From Paludibacteraceae bacterium (lineage in GTDB: Bacteria; Bacteroidota; Bacteroidia; Bacteroidales; Paludibacteraceae), in contig JAFYQJ010000016.1 in NCBI GenBank assembly GCA_017547145.1, forward strand, positions 37,373 to 101,372: a stretch of DNA of 64,000 nucleotides. The letters are read 5' to 3'. Both the position numbers and the translations under genes were made by a program. The notes under the pieces are model-generated. The model saw only the letters and a list, made by a program, of their open reading frames with translations, searched no databases and had not been told where the DNA came from. Shown piece after piece: positions 8,967 through 16,924 of the stretch. The stretch's first letter is position 1. Every line of letters starts with the position of its first letter.

Positions 8967-9926
8967 ATGACTACAGCTCCAGTTCTTCTTATAGTATTCA
9001 ATCGTCCAGAACATACTCAAAAGATGTTAGAGTCTTTACTAGTGCAAAGACCTTCAGAGTTGTATGTTTTTCAAGATGGACCAAGAGTAAATAATACCTA
9101 TGATTTAGAAAATTGTCAATTGGTTCGTAATGTGATTGAAGAGCAATTGCAAAATCTCTCGTATGATATTATCGTACATAAATATTATTCTGACATTAAT
9201 CGCGGGTGTCGAGATGCAATAATACATGCTATAACATCGGTATTAGAAGTTCACGAGAGTGTAGTAATTATAGAGGATGATATAGTTACTAGTCCTGCCT
9301 TTCTAACATATATGAATAAGGCATTAGATCATTATAAAAATAATATGAGTGTACACTCAATTAGTGGTTATAGTCCGTCTCCAGGTCGTTTTGAGATTTA
9401 TGACACTTATAGTTATGACGTATTTGCGTCTCCGAGATTGTTTGGATGGGGATGGGGAACGTGGAGGGATCGTTGGTTTGCTGTGGATTGGTCTATGTCT
9501 TATTATGACGAATTTATTCGTAATACTGCTCAGATAGAAGCATTTAATAGAGGTGGAGATGATATGACAACAATGTTAATAGATGAAAAAGAGGGGAGGA
9601 GTAGTGCATGGGATGTTCAGTTTGTTTTTGACCAATTTAAGAAACATGCCGTATCTATTGTTCCTTGTGTGAGTTATACGAAAAATATTGGTTGCGATGG
9701 AACAGGTACACATTGTAGCATCGTTAGAATTAATGACAGCGAACTATGTCAAAAGACTACTCTACGATGGTTAGATACGCTGTATTTTGATAAAAGAATT
9801 ATTAATTTACTATATAATACTTTTACAAAAACGCGTCGCCCTTTATGGCAGAAAGCAATCAACTATATTGCTCGTAAATTAGGCAAGAAAGCGCCATTTT
9901 TGATTAAGAAGAAAGTGTACGCATAA
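8967..9926 (+). CDS. Glycosyltransferase (GT-A, GNT-I/HlpA-like)
   Basis: A 319-aa protein starting APVLLIVFNRPEHTQKML and carrying the donor-site block LYVFQDGPR, then RGCRDAIIHAI and the DXD-like VVIIEDDIVTSPAFL near residue 95. A tryptophan-rich stretch RLFGWGWGTWRDRW follows near residue 155. This layout is seen in bacterial proteins annotated as sugar transferase or HlpA-like, which are related to N-acetylglucosaminyltransferase I. It overlaps the next start by one base (TAATG), so translation is probably coupled. Confidence 0.7.
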   Translation: MTTAPVLLIVFNRPEHTQKMLESLLVQRPSELYVFQDGPRVNNTYDLENCQLVRNVIEEQLQNLSYDIIVHKYYSDINRGCRDAIIHAITSVLEVHESVVIIEDDIVTSPAFLTYMNKALDHYKNNMSVHSISGYSPSPGRFEIYDTYSYDVFASPRLFGWGWGTWRDRWFAVDWSMSYYDEFIRNTAQIEAFNRGGDDMTTMLIDEKEGRSSAWDVQFVFDQFKKHAVSIVPCVSYTKNIGCDGTGTHCSIVRINDSELCQKTTLRWLDTLYFDKRIINLLYNTFTKTRRPLWQKAINYIARKLGKKAPFLIKKKVYA

Positions 9927-11251
9927 TGAAAGTTCTATCCGTCAATACCAACGATACTCATGGCGGTGCGGCGCGTGCGGCTATGCGAATCATGCAGGGT
10001 GTGCAGCAGCATGGGGTAGAGACCCAAATGCTGGTCAAAGAGCAGCACTCGCGTGATACAGCCGTGGTGTCGTTGCATCAGTTCTTACCCAAGAATAAAC
10101 TATATTGTATTGCCGATTGGGTAGCGCAAAAGCTGAAGAACAAGTACTACCATCGGCTGTGGCGCCCATACATAAAGACGAAAGAGAATGTCTTTATGTC
10201 TGATTCGCGCGGTACTCGAATGGGTGGCGCGTTGCAGCGATTGGATTATGACGTACTCCACCTACATTGGATCAATCAGCGCTTTATCAAGTTGCAAGAC
10301 TTACCTGAAAACAAACCAATCGTCTGGACTTTGCACGATAGTTGGCCCTTCTGCGGAGTTTGCCACTATTTCCTAGATTGTGAGCGCTATCAAACACATT
10401 GTGTTGACTGTCCTATGTTGCATTCGGGTAAGGAGAAAGATTTGGCATATCGCATCTTCGAGGAAAAACTCCGTGCATATCGCAATTTGAACTTGCATAT
10501 CGTTACTCCTAGCCGTTGGTTAGGCGAGTGTGCTAAGCAGAGTGCTCTATTGGGTCAGTTCCCAGTAACAGTTATTCCAAACTGTTTGGATACGGATGTA
10601 TATCGTCCATTGACGGAAAATGAAAAAAACAAGCATTTAGAACTAGCTATTCAACGCAATCAAGCACTTCGCAAAGTGAAGCGCGCGGTAGGAGAAAAGG
10701 CTGCAAAGCCATTGATCCTATATGGAGCGATGAATGCTGCGACGGACAGGATAAAAGGCTTTGCAAGCTTTTTATCTGCATTGCGAATGCTTGATAAACA
10801 GGGTTTTGAGGCGAATCTCGTTGTCTTTGGTGCAAGCGAGAGTGATCTCCCTATGCAGTTTGAGCATATCCGTGTGCATTTCTTGGGATATATCTCGGAT
10901 ACCGACACCTTGGTTACCTTGTACAACCTAGCCGATGTGATGGTAGTATCATCGTTGACAGAAGTTTTTGGTCAGACTGCTAGTGAGGCATTGGCATGTT
11001 CTACTCCAGTCGTATGTTTCCAAACAACAGGTATACAAGAAGTGGTAGATCATAAAATAAATGGTTATCAAGCGGCCTTTAAAGATAGCAGCGATCTCGC
11101 ACAAGGCATTCGCTGGTGCCTAGACAATAATCATGATGGATCTTTATCCAAAGCCGCTCGTGAGAAGGTAATACGAGAATACACCATAGACAGAGTGGGG
11201 GAAATGTATGCGGAATTATATGAAACTATTAGGCGAAAGGTTAGAGGTTAA
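9926..11251 (+). CDS. Glycosyltransferase family 4
   Basis: A 441-aa GT-B enzyme. The N-terminal domain opens with VLSVNTNDTHGGAARAAMRI, the acceptor-side glycine/alanine loop of this subgroup. The nucleotide-binding C-terminal half contains VTVIPNCLDTDVYRP, ADVMVVSSLTEVFGQTASEALACSTPVV (an E-x7-E-type site) and QEVVDHKINGY. It would transfer a sugar with retention of configuration. Codon use in the first 600 bases is visibly richer in G and C than the neighbouring genes, hinting at a separate origin. Confidence 0.87.
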   Translation: MKVLSVNTNDTHGGAARAAMRIMQGVQQHGVETQMLVKEQHSRDTAVVSLHQFLPKNKLYCIADWVAQKLKNKYYHRLWRPYIKTKENVFMSDSRGTRMGGALQRLDYDVLHLHWINQRFIKLQDLPENKPIVWTLHDSWPFCGVCHYFLDCERYQTHCVDCPMLHSGKEKDLAYRIFEEKLRAYRNLNLHIVTPSRWLGECAKQSALLGQFPVTVIPNCLDTDVYRPLTENEKNKHLELAIQRNQALRKVKRAVGEKAAKPLILYGAMNAATDRIKGFASFLSALRMLDKQGFEANLVVFGASESDLPMQFEHIRVHFLGYISDTDTLVTLYNLADVMVVSSLTEVFGQTASEALACSTPVVCFQTTGIQEVVDHKINGYQAAFKDSSDLAQGIRWCLDNNHDGSLSKAAREKVIREYTIDRVGEMYAELYETIRRKVRG

Positions 11252-11255
11252 CAAC

Positions 11256-12302
11256 ATGAGAAAGATTGGATTTTACATAGGAATAATATTTGCAGTGATT
11301 ATATCTATCTACTGCTATCTCTATTATCCTCAGCAGCAAATGCCTGTTGGACAACAGGTGTATGTAGAAACACCAGAATATGAAAAGTATCGCAACGATT
11401 GTTTGCATCCGTGTATACGCTATGATGAAAATAGTGATACTTATTTCATGGCTCAAACACCATACTATGGATGGAATAATAAACTAGAGAATCCAATATT
11501 TTATACCTCTTCCAACTATATGCATTGGTCTGATGGAATCCTACTAGCAGAAACTCCCACTATAGGTTATAATTCTGTTCCTTGCATACTAATCACAAAC
11601 GATACTATATTGTATATTTGGCGTGAGTGTTCTACGCCATTGTGCGACTCCTTAGATTGCCAAATGGCTACTGTAGGTGGGTTAATAGAGGACGGTTGCT
11701 TGGTTGATAAGAAAGTATTAGCAGTTAATCAATGGACCGATTTCGATACAGAGCAATGTCCTATTTTAATGAACATTGATAATGATATTGTGATGTATGC
11801 AGCATGGTATCAATACGCCCCAGAACGCATCAATAAGGGAATTGCACGATGGAAAATGATATCCAAAGATGACATGAAATTCGAACTGACAGATACTATT
11901 GCATTCTCTTCTACATATACAGCAGATAAATGTGCTCAGGTGCGCTTTCTAAATCGTATATGGTTCTTACCTAAGCCACAAAAGCATGATCTATGGCATT
12001 TTGATTTGTTCGAATATGATAATAAGTTATATATGGTGTCTGTGGCTGAGAAAGGAGATAACATTATGTTGTCTGTCTCAGAAGATTATATGCATTTTAA
12101 GACATATAGAAAGCCATTGATAAATAATCATTATTCCGAAAACTATATTGGCTATCGTCAATATTATTACAAACCAACAGCTTTTGTAAAGAACGATTCG
12201 TTGTTCTTGTTCTATACTGCAAATGCAAAACAAGATCCTAATAGAAATCAGTTGTTTGTTACTAGCGAGTCTATGACACAAGTTCTCAAACAAGTAGATT
12301 AA
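11256..12302 (+). CDS. Membrane-anchored glycoside-hydrolase-like beta-propeller protein
   Basis: A 348-aa protein with one N-terminal membrane helix (IGFYIGIIFAVIISIYCYLY) and a soluble domain outside the cytoplasm. Repeated short blocks such as HPCIRYDENSDTYFM, MHWSDGILLAE and VMYAAWYQY are reminiscent of five-bladed propellers of the GH43/GH32/GH117 kind. I do not see a confident catalytic triad, so it may bind or edit glycan rather than cleave it. ATG 11256 is chosen: the in-frame codon at 11208 lies inside the GT4 gene, and the membrane helix follows the later Met directly. Function is not established. Confidence 0.5.
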   Translation: MRKIGFYIGIIFAVIISIYCYLYYPQQQMPVGQQVYVETPEYEKYRNDCLHPCIRYDENSDTYFMAQTPYYGWNNKLENPIFYTSSNYMHWSDGILLAETPTIGYNSVPCILITNDTILYIWRECSTPLCDSLDCQMATVGGLIEDGCLVDKKVLAVNQWTDFDTEQCPILMNIDNDIVMYAAWYQYAPERINKGIARWKMISKDDMKFELTDTIAFSSTYTADKCAQVRFLNRIWFLPKPQKHDLWHFDLFEYDNKLYMVSVAEKGDNIMLSVSEDYMHFKTYRKPLINNHYSENYIGYRQYYYKPTAFVKNDSLFLFYTANAKQDPNRNQLFVTSESMTQVLKQVD

Positions 12303-12382
12303 TTGATAATGCGTTTGTAACATCACCAACCACAATCCGGTGAGAAATAGAATCTGCTGAGGAGTGTTGTGGGGATCGGGTG

Positions 12383-12394
12383 TAGGGTGTAGAG
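12383..12394 (+). repeat. Short G-rich repeat, copy 1
   Basis: The 12-mer TAGGGTGTAGAG in a 130-base gap that separates the glycan genes from the inserted two-gene module. An identical copy sits at 13319-13330 on the other side of the first module gene. The surrounding bases (GGGTGTAGGGTGTAGAG) form an imperfect GTAGAG/GGGTGT tandem. Confidence 0.6.
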
Positions 12395-12432
12395 AAATAA
12401 CGAAAGTTGGATAGAAAATAAAGGGAAAAAGA

Positions 12433-13128
12433 ATGGAGAGTATAATCATAGAATCAATAAAGAATATGTCGTTACTTGATTGCGTAATATTACTAATTTT
12501 AATCATAGGAGTAGATTGGTTAAAATCCTATTTTACGAAAAAAGGTAGCAATAATGCAGATAAAGAGGATACACGTATAACATCATATGAAGGGAAAAAG
12601 GGTGTAAATGTTGCAGACGAAGAAGATCAACTAAATCAAGTCCAGAAAGAACGATTGATAAAGATATTGTATTTGGCGGAGAAGATAAACCAATCTATAA
12701 CCAAATATGTTTTGTATTTCTACGATTATACAACTAGAGCGAAATTTGATCGGCTAGTTGAGGATTTGAACTCTTTGTTAACTGATGTGTATCATGAACA
12801 AAGGTTAGCAAATTTGTTTTTACCTAAAGAAGAACAAGATATATTGGATAATCTATTAACATACTTAAGTGGAATCGTAGTTGAATTGTCTACTAATTCT
12901 ACCAATGCCGCATCTCGTATAACGTTGTATAATGAATATTTACAATTGGCGCGAGAAAATAAGGATGCTGAACAGTTTTATTGGAATGAGGCAATTAGAG
13001 TTAAAAATCAGTTAGATGAGATTTCAGCAAAAGAACTAATGTTTAAGAAGGAACTTCAAAACGCAATTAAGGAATATGTAGAGTGGTTGGGTAAATATAT
13101 AAAAGAAAATATAAGAACAGTTAATTGA
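12433..13128 (+). CDS. Hypothetical membrane-anchored helical protein
   Basis: I do not recognise this 231-aa protein. It has one hydrophobic helix near the N-terminus (about residues 14-32, LLDCVILLILIIGVDWL). A charged linker follows to about residue 70, then a long, mostly helical and highly charged C-terminal part with coiled-coil-like spacing. No signal peptide cleavage site or catalytic motif is visible, so the bulk is probably cytoplasmic. It lies just before a TIGR02391-like gene, in gaps with unusual G-rich repeats, and does not resemble glycan enzymes. It may be the partner of the next gene. ATG 12433 is the only sensible start. Confidence 0.6.
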   Translation: MESIIIESIKNMSLLDCVILLILIIGVDWLKSYFTKKGSNNADKEDTRITSYEGKKGVNVADEEDQLNQVQKERLIKILYLAEKINQSITKYVLYFYDYTTRAKFDRLVEDLNSLLTDVYHEQRLANLFLPKEEQDILDNLLTYLSGIVVELSTNSTNAASRITLYNEYLQLARENKDAEQFYWNEAIRVKNQLDEISAKELMFKKELQNAIKEYVEWLGKYIKENIRTVN

Positions 13129-13499
13129 TTCCTGATAGTTGTTTCTCCAGAAAGAAAGGAGTTGAGAGTAGATAATATAGATGGGGTTATTGAGAAGTGG
13201 GATAAATTAGTTTAAAGGTTATAGGTTAAAGTTTAAAGACAAGGATGCTATTCAACTCCCTTGAATTTCTTAGATTTATTTTCGGTGGGGGGAGGCTTTT
13301 AGCGTAGAGCGTAGAGGGTAGGGTGTAGAGGCTGGGAGAGTGCTTTTTATAACAAAAATACGCTCTGCTATAAAAATATTAAAAAATCAGGGTGATGTAT
13401 TTTGTTTTTGTCACAAAAGAATGCAGTGGACTGCATTAGTGAGCCAAAAACCAAATAATAAAAATTGGAGAGAAAAGAAAGGAAAAATATTGAAGGCGG
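13129..13499. other. Non-coding gap of about 370 bases with G-rich degenerate repeats
   Basis: No convincing gene. It holds stretches of GTTTAAAGGTTATAGGTTAAAG type (13210-13235), a G-rich run with GTAGAG units (13290-13335), and a perfect 7-bp hairpin AATGCAG/CTGCATT at 13420-13437. The + strand is strongly G-over-C biased through 13160-13335. A small open frame reading into the next gene in another phase is not supported. Confidence 0.5.
13319..13330 (+). repeat. Short G-rich repeat, copy 2
   Basis: Second exact copy of TAGGGTGTAGAG, embedded in GTAGAGCGTAGAGGGTAGGG. It lies in the gap after the hypothetical membrane protein gene. Confidence 0.6.
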
Positions 13500-14225
13500 A
13501 TGACAAAAGAAGAGAAAATAAAGAAAGTAAAAGAGTTTCGTCGTTTGTTGAAACAACTTCAAGATGGTAAGGCGACAGAAAAGACCCGTGAGAAAATATC
13601 TCAATTAATACCAGTTGTTTCTCTATTGATGGAGGAATTAAAAACTCTTAAAACGATGACCCTTGGGGCGCCACCAATGTTTGGTGGGCAACAGATTCTA
13701 ATCAACCCAATTGAGAATATCTTTCAGGTGCCTTATGGTTTGTCCTATGAGGTACGGAATGCATTGATAGATATGCTCAATAAAACGATTGGTGTACTGC
13801 AGAGTAAGGAAGAAATATCAAAGTCTGTGAAAGACAATATATGGAGTATTATGCATCCTGAAATAATTCGTGTGGCTCAGCAAAGATTTGAATCAGAACA
13901 ATATGCTGATGCTGTAGAAGCTGCGTTTAAAGAAATCAATCTGCAAGTCAAAACCAAATGCAAAGACCGACATCAAAATAAAGACGGGAAAGGTCTTATG
14001 ATGATGGCTTTTTCTGCAAATAATCCGGTATTAAAATTTGCACCATCTTCTTCTTTTTCTGAGTATGACATACAGGAGGGTTATATGCATATGTTTGCAG
14101 GAGCAATGCAAGGTATTAGAAATCCTAAAGCTCATGCAAATGAAATGATAACAAAAGAAGATGCATTAAGAAAATTAGCGTTTGCCAGTATGTTAATGTA
14201 TAAACTTGATACTGTGGTGGAGTGA
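13500..14225 (+). CDS. TIGR02391/Ymh-family protein (HEPN-like)
   Basis: A 241-aa protein whose second half (about residues 110-240) resembles the TIGR02391 (Ymh) family, found in mobile and defence-type loci. Visible are the helical core (AAFKEINLQVK), the LMMMAFSANNPVLKF block, and GAMQGIRNPKAHAN with an RxxxxH motif at residues 207-212. RxxxxH is the RNase signature of HEPN domains; whether this family cuts RNA is an inference. The first 100 residues are helical and unassigned. The gene sits between glycan genes but has no visible glycan role. ATG 13500 is used. Confidence 0.68.
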   Translation: MTKEEKIKKVKEFRRLLKQLQDGKATEKTREKISQLIPVVSLLMEELKTLKTMTLGAPPMFGGQQILINPIENIFQVPYGLSYEVRNALIDMLNKTIGVLQSKEEISKSVKDNIWSIMHPEIIRVAQQRFESEQYADAVEAAFKEINLQVKTKCKDRHQNKDGKGLMMMAFSANNPVLKFAPSSSFSEYDIQEGYMHMFAGAMQGIRNPKAHANEMITKEDALRKLAFASMLMYKLDTVVE

Positions 14226-14257
14226 TAGGATAGAAGGTAGATGATAGAACAGAAAAT

Positions 14258-14282
14258 AAAAGGAGGTTGATGACCGCCTTTT
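14258..14282 (+). terminator. Hairpin after the two-gene module
   Basis: AAAAGGAGG and CCGCCTTTT pair with one mismatch around a 7-base loop and end in TTTT, 33 bases after the module's last stop. The short T-tract makes termination plausible but weak. A second small CGAG/CTCG stem follows at once. Confidence 0.45.
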
Positions 14283-14303
14283 CGAGGAGAACTAGTCTCG
14301 TAG

Positions 14304-14334
14304 TTTGTTGTCTTTAATAAAAGACTTACCTTTG
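14304..14334 (+). promoter_or_regulatory. Consensus Bacteroidota promoter for the downstream glycan operon
   Basis: TTTG (14304-14307), exactly 19 bases, then TACCTTTG (14327-14334) fits the Bacteroidota -33/-7 consensus in full. The predicted start near 14341 leaves a leader of about 29 bases before the GT2 start. It should drive the gene run that ends at the terminator near 32260. Confidence 0.75.
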
Positions 14335-14369
14335 TATGGTATGGAAATAGAAAGAAACCAATTAACAAG

Positions 14370-15221
14370 ATGAAATTATCTATTGTAACCATCAACTACA
14401 ATAATGCGGAAGGCTTGCGCAAGACGTTGGCCTCTGTAGTTATGCAAACTTATACTGATTTTGAGCACGTTATTGTAGATGGAGCATCTACTGATAACTC
14501 GGTAGAAATCATTAAGCAGTACGAAAAAGAAGCCTTGTCAAAAGGCATTAAAGTAACATGGATTTCTGAAAAAGATAATGGCATTTACAATGCTATGAAC
14601 AAAGGTATTCGGATGTCATCAGGAGAATATATTGAGATTCTAAATTCTGGTGACTGTTTGGCCTCAAATAGTGTAGTAAAAGATATGCTAATAGCATTAG
14701 AGCAAAATGCTTATCCTAAAATTTTATACGGAAATATGCTTAAAACATTCGACTGGGAAACCTATAAACGCGATACATCTTGCAAAAACCCCGATTATAC
14801 TCCCGACTCTTTTTTATATTTCTATAATGGAACGCTAAATCACAATTCGGCATACATAAAAAGAACCTTATTCGAGCAATTTGGGTTTTACAACGAAAAG
14901 ATGAAAATCTGTTCAGATTGGGAGTGGTATGTACGAACCATTGTTTTAGGGAATATAAGTCCTATATATGTAAACATCGATGTTACCATTTTTGATATGA
15001 ATGGAATAAGCGAAAGTGCTGGAAGAAACAAGCATATTATTCAGCAGGAGAGAAGTGAATATTTGTCGTCGGCATTTCCTAAAACTATTATAAACGATTA
15101 TAAAAATTACGCATTTGTGTTGTTGCAATATCAACGACTAAAGAAATATCATTTGTGGGGTTTGGTTCGTTTTGTAGAGAGAGTATTGTTTAAATTGGAG
15201 AAATGGAGAATCATAAAGTAA
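14370..15221 (+). CDS. Glycosyltransferase family 2 (WcaA-like)
   Basis: A 283-aa GT-A enzyme starting KLSIVTINYNNAEGLRKTLASV, with the donor-site block HVIVDGASTDNSVEII near residue 38. The segment NDGIYNAMNKGI-like KDNGIYNAMNKGI near 70 and EILNSGDCL (DXD position) near 90 follow. This is the usual pattern of GT2 enzymes in colanic-acid and capsule loci. It is the first gene behind the promoter at 14304-14334, and the next gene follows after one base. Confidence 0.87.
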   Translation: MKLSIVTINYNNAEGLRKTLASVVMQTYTDFEHVIVDGASTDNSVEIIKQYEKEALSKGIKVTWISEKDNGIYNAMNKGIRMSSGEYIEILNSGDCLASNSVVKDMLIALEQNAYPKILYGNMLKTFDWETYKRDTSCKNPDYTPDSFLYFYNGTLNHNSAYIKRTLFEQFGFYNEKMKICSDWEWYVRTIVLGNISPIYVNIDVTIFDMNGISESAGRNKHIIQQERSEYLSSAFPKTIINDYKNYAFVLLQYQRLKKYHLWGLVRFVERVLFKLEKWRIIK

Positions 15222-15222
15222 T

Positions 15223-16161
15223 ATGAAATTTTCGGTCATCATACCATTATATAACAAAGCACCCTATATTCGTAAGGCGCTCGAGTCTGTTTTTGCACAA
15301 ACATATACGGATTATGAGTTGATTATCGTAGATGATGGATCTACGGACAATTCGGCTTATATAGCAGATAAATATATTCGTTATAATACTCTCTATAGTC
15401 CAAATGTTCGTTTGTTGCGACAAGCAAATAATGGTGTATCTGTAGCACGTAACAATGGAGTTGAGGCTTCAAAAGGTGAATACATTGCTTTTTTGGATGC
15501 AGATGATTGGTGGGAGCCAACCTTTCTTGAAAAAATGACGCAGCTAATAGATGATTATCCTGAAGCAGGACTATATGCAAGCAACTATTACTATTATAAG
15601 GGAGGTAAAAATATTGTAAAAGTTAATATACAAACAGGATACTTCAATTATCCTAAAGAATATTATGAAAAATTTGCTATGCCAATAACTTCAATTACGG
15701 CAGTTATTCCTCGTAAGATATACAATGAAATGGGAGGCTTTCCAACAAATATACATTTGGGAGAAGATTTTCTCTTATGGGCAAAAATAGCGATACAATA
15801 TCCTGTAGTATTCTTGAATATACCACTAGCATGGTATAACAACGATATACCTGCTACACTAAGAGCGACAAGAAATCTCCATGCTCCAGAGTATCATATG
15901 CTTTTCCATTTAGATTTATTAGGGATAAAGCAAATAGAAGTTGGCGAATGGAAACTACTTTTGGATAAACTTCGAGTAAATGGATTATTGGACTACTGGA
16001 TGAGTAATGAGTATCATAATCAAGCTGCAGAAGAACTGAAGAAAGTAGATTGGAGCAAGCAACCTTTAAGCATTAAAAAAATATATAAAACTCCTATTTG
16101 GATTTTGAAGGTAAGAAAAAAAGTCAAAATATGGGGAAGTTTGCTTATGCAAAAATTATAA
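15223..16161 (+). CDS. Glycosyltransferase family 2
   Basis: A 312-aa GT-A enzyme with FSVIIPLYNKAPYIRKALESV at the start, the nucleotide-site ELIIVDDGSTDNSAYI near residue 35, and DXD motif IAFLDADDWWEP near 90. The segment LGEDFLLWAKIA near residue 180 fits the catalytic-base region (ED). The C-terminal 60 residues are basic and may touch the membrane. It sits one base after another GT2 gene and shares its transcript. Specificity is unknown. Confidence 0.87.
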   Translation: MKFSVIIPLYNKAPYIRKALESVFAQTYTDYELIIVDDGSTDNSAYIADKYIRYNTLYSPNVRLLRQANNGVSVARNNGVEASKGEYIAFLDADDWWEPTFLEKMTQLIDDYPEAGLYASNYYYYKGGKNIVKVNIQTGYFNYPKEYYEKFAMPITSITAVIPRKIYNEMGGFPTNIHLGEDFLLWAKIAIQYPVVFLNIPLAWYNNDIPATLRATRNLHAPEYHMLFHLDLLGIKQIEVGEWKLLLDKLRVNGLLDYWMSNEYHNQAAEELKKVDWSKQPLSIKKIYKTPIWILKVRKKVKIWGSLLMQKL

Positions 16162-16186
16162 GAATAAGTATTACGAAATTGAGGTT

Positions 16187-16921
16187 ATGAACAAAACAAT
16201 GATTCCAAAGATAATACATTACTGCTGGTTCGGACGAGGAGAAATGCCTGAGTTGGTGCAAAAGTGCATCGCTTCTTGGCACACGCATATGCCTAATTGG
16301 GAATATTACCTTTGGACTGAAGAAAACTTCGATATAACATCTGCACCGATTTATGTACAAGAAGCCTATAATGTTCGTAAATTTGCTTTTGTAAGCGATT
16401 ATGTACGCTTGTGGGCATTAGAAAAAGTGGGAGGTTTGTATATGGATGTGGACTTTGAGGTGTACAAGCCTTTTGATGATTTGATGGAGCAATATAGTGC
16501 ATTTGCAGGCTACGAAGGTTCTAAGAAGAATCCCGTGATGATGGGAGTTCTTGCTGCTGAATCACATCATTCATTTATAAAAGCAATGATAGCAACATAC
16601 GCCGATAGAAAATTTGTGCAGAAAGATGGCTCTTTGGATCTGACGCCTAACACGAGTTATTTTTACGAATGGATGACCAAGCAAGGCTTTGTTGGCGATG
16701 GAGAAGAGAAAGATTGGATGGGAATGCATATTCTGTCTGTCGAATGTTTTTGTCCAAGTTTGACTACTGGCGAAAATATTCGTTCTGAACGTACATATTG
16801 CGAACATAAAGGATTGCATTCTTGGAGCAAGAATAGCGGTTGGAAAACTATGTTATTGAACTTTTTTTCTCCAACTACGAAGGCAAAATTAATTAAACTA
16901 AAAAGGAAAATTTTAGGATAA
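16187..16921 (+). CDS. Glycosyltransferase family 32 (DXD) enzyme
   Basis: A 244-aa protein with the full GT32 signature: IPKIIHYCWFGRGEMPE at the N-terminus, the WEYYLWTEENF block, FVSDYVRLWALEKVGGLYMDVDFEV-type region with the DVD metal site near residue 88, and FAGYEGSKK. Family members use nucleotide sugars, often UDP-Gal or GDP-Man, to build capsule chains. The start could also be the Met at 16199, which matches the common MIPKIIHYCW beginning; I kept the upstream ATG. Confidence 0.88.
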   Translation: MNKTMIPKIIHYCWFGRGEMPELVQKCIASWHTHMPNWEYYLWTEENFDITSAPIYVQEAYNVRKFAFVSDYVRLWALEKVGGLYMDVDFEVYKPFDDLMEQYSAFAGYEGSKKNPVMMGVLAAESHHSFIKAMIATYADRKFVQKDGSLDLTPNTSYFYEWMTKQGFVGDGEEKDWMGMHILSVECFCPSLTTGENIRSERTYCEHKGLHSWSKNSGWKTMLLNFFSPTTKAKLIKLKRKILG

Positions 16922-16924
16922 AAG

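Noticed and set aside
13340..13570. 76-codon frame reading into the TIGR02391-like gene
   Set aside because: Its end overlaps the real gene in another phase, and composition is intergenic with no motif.
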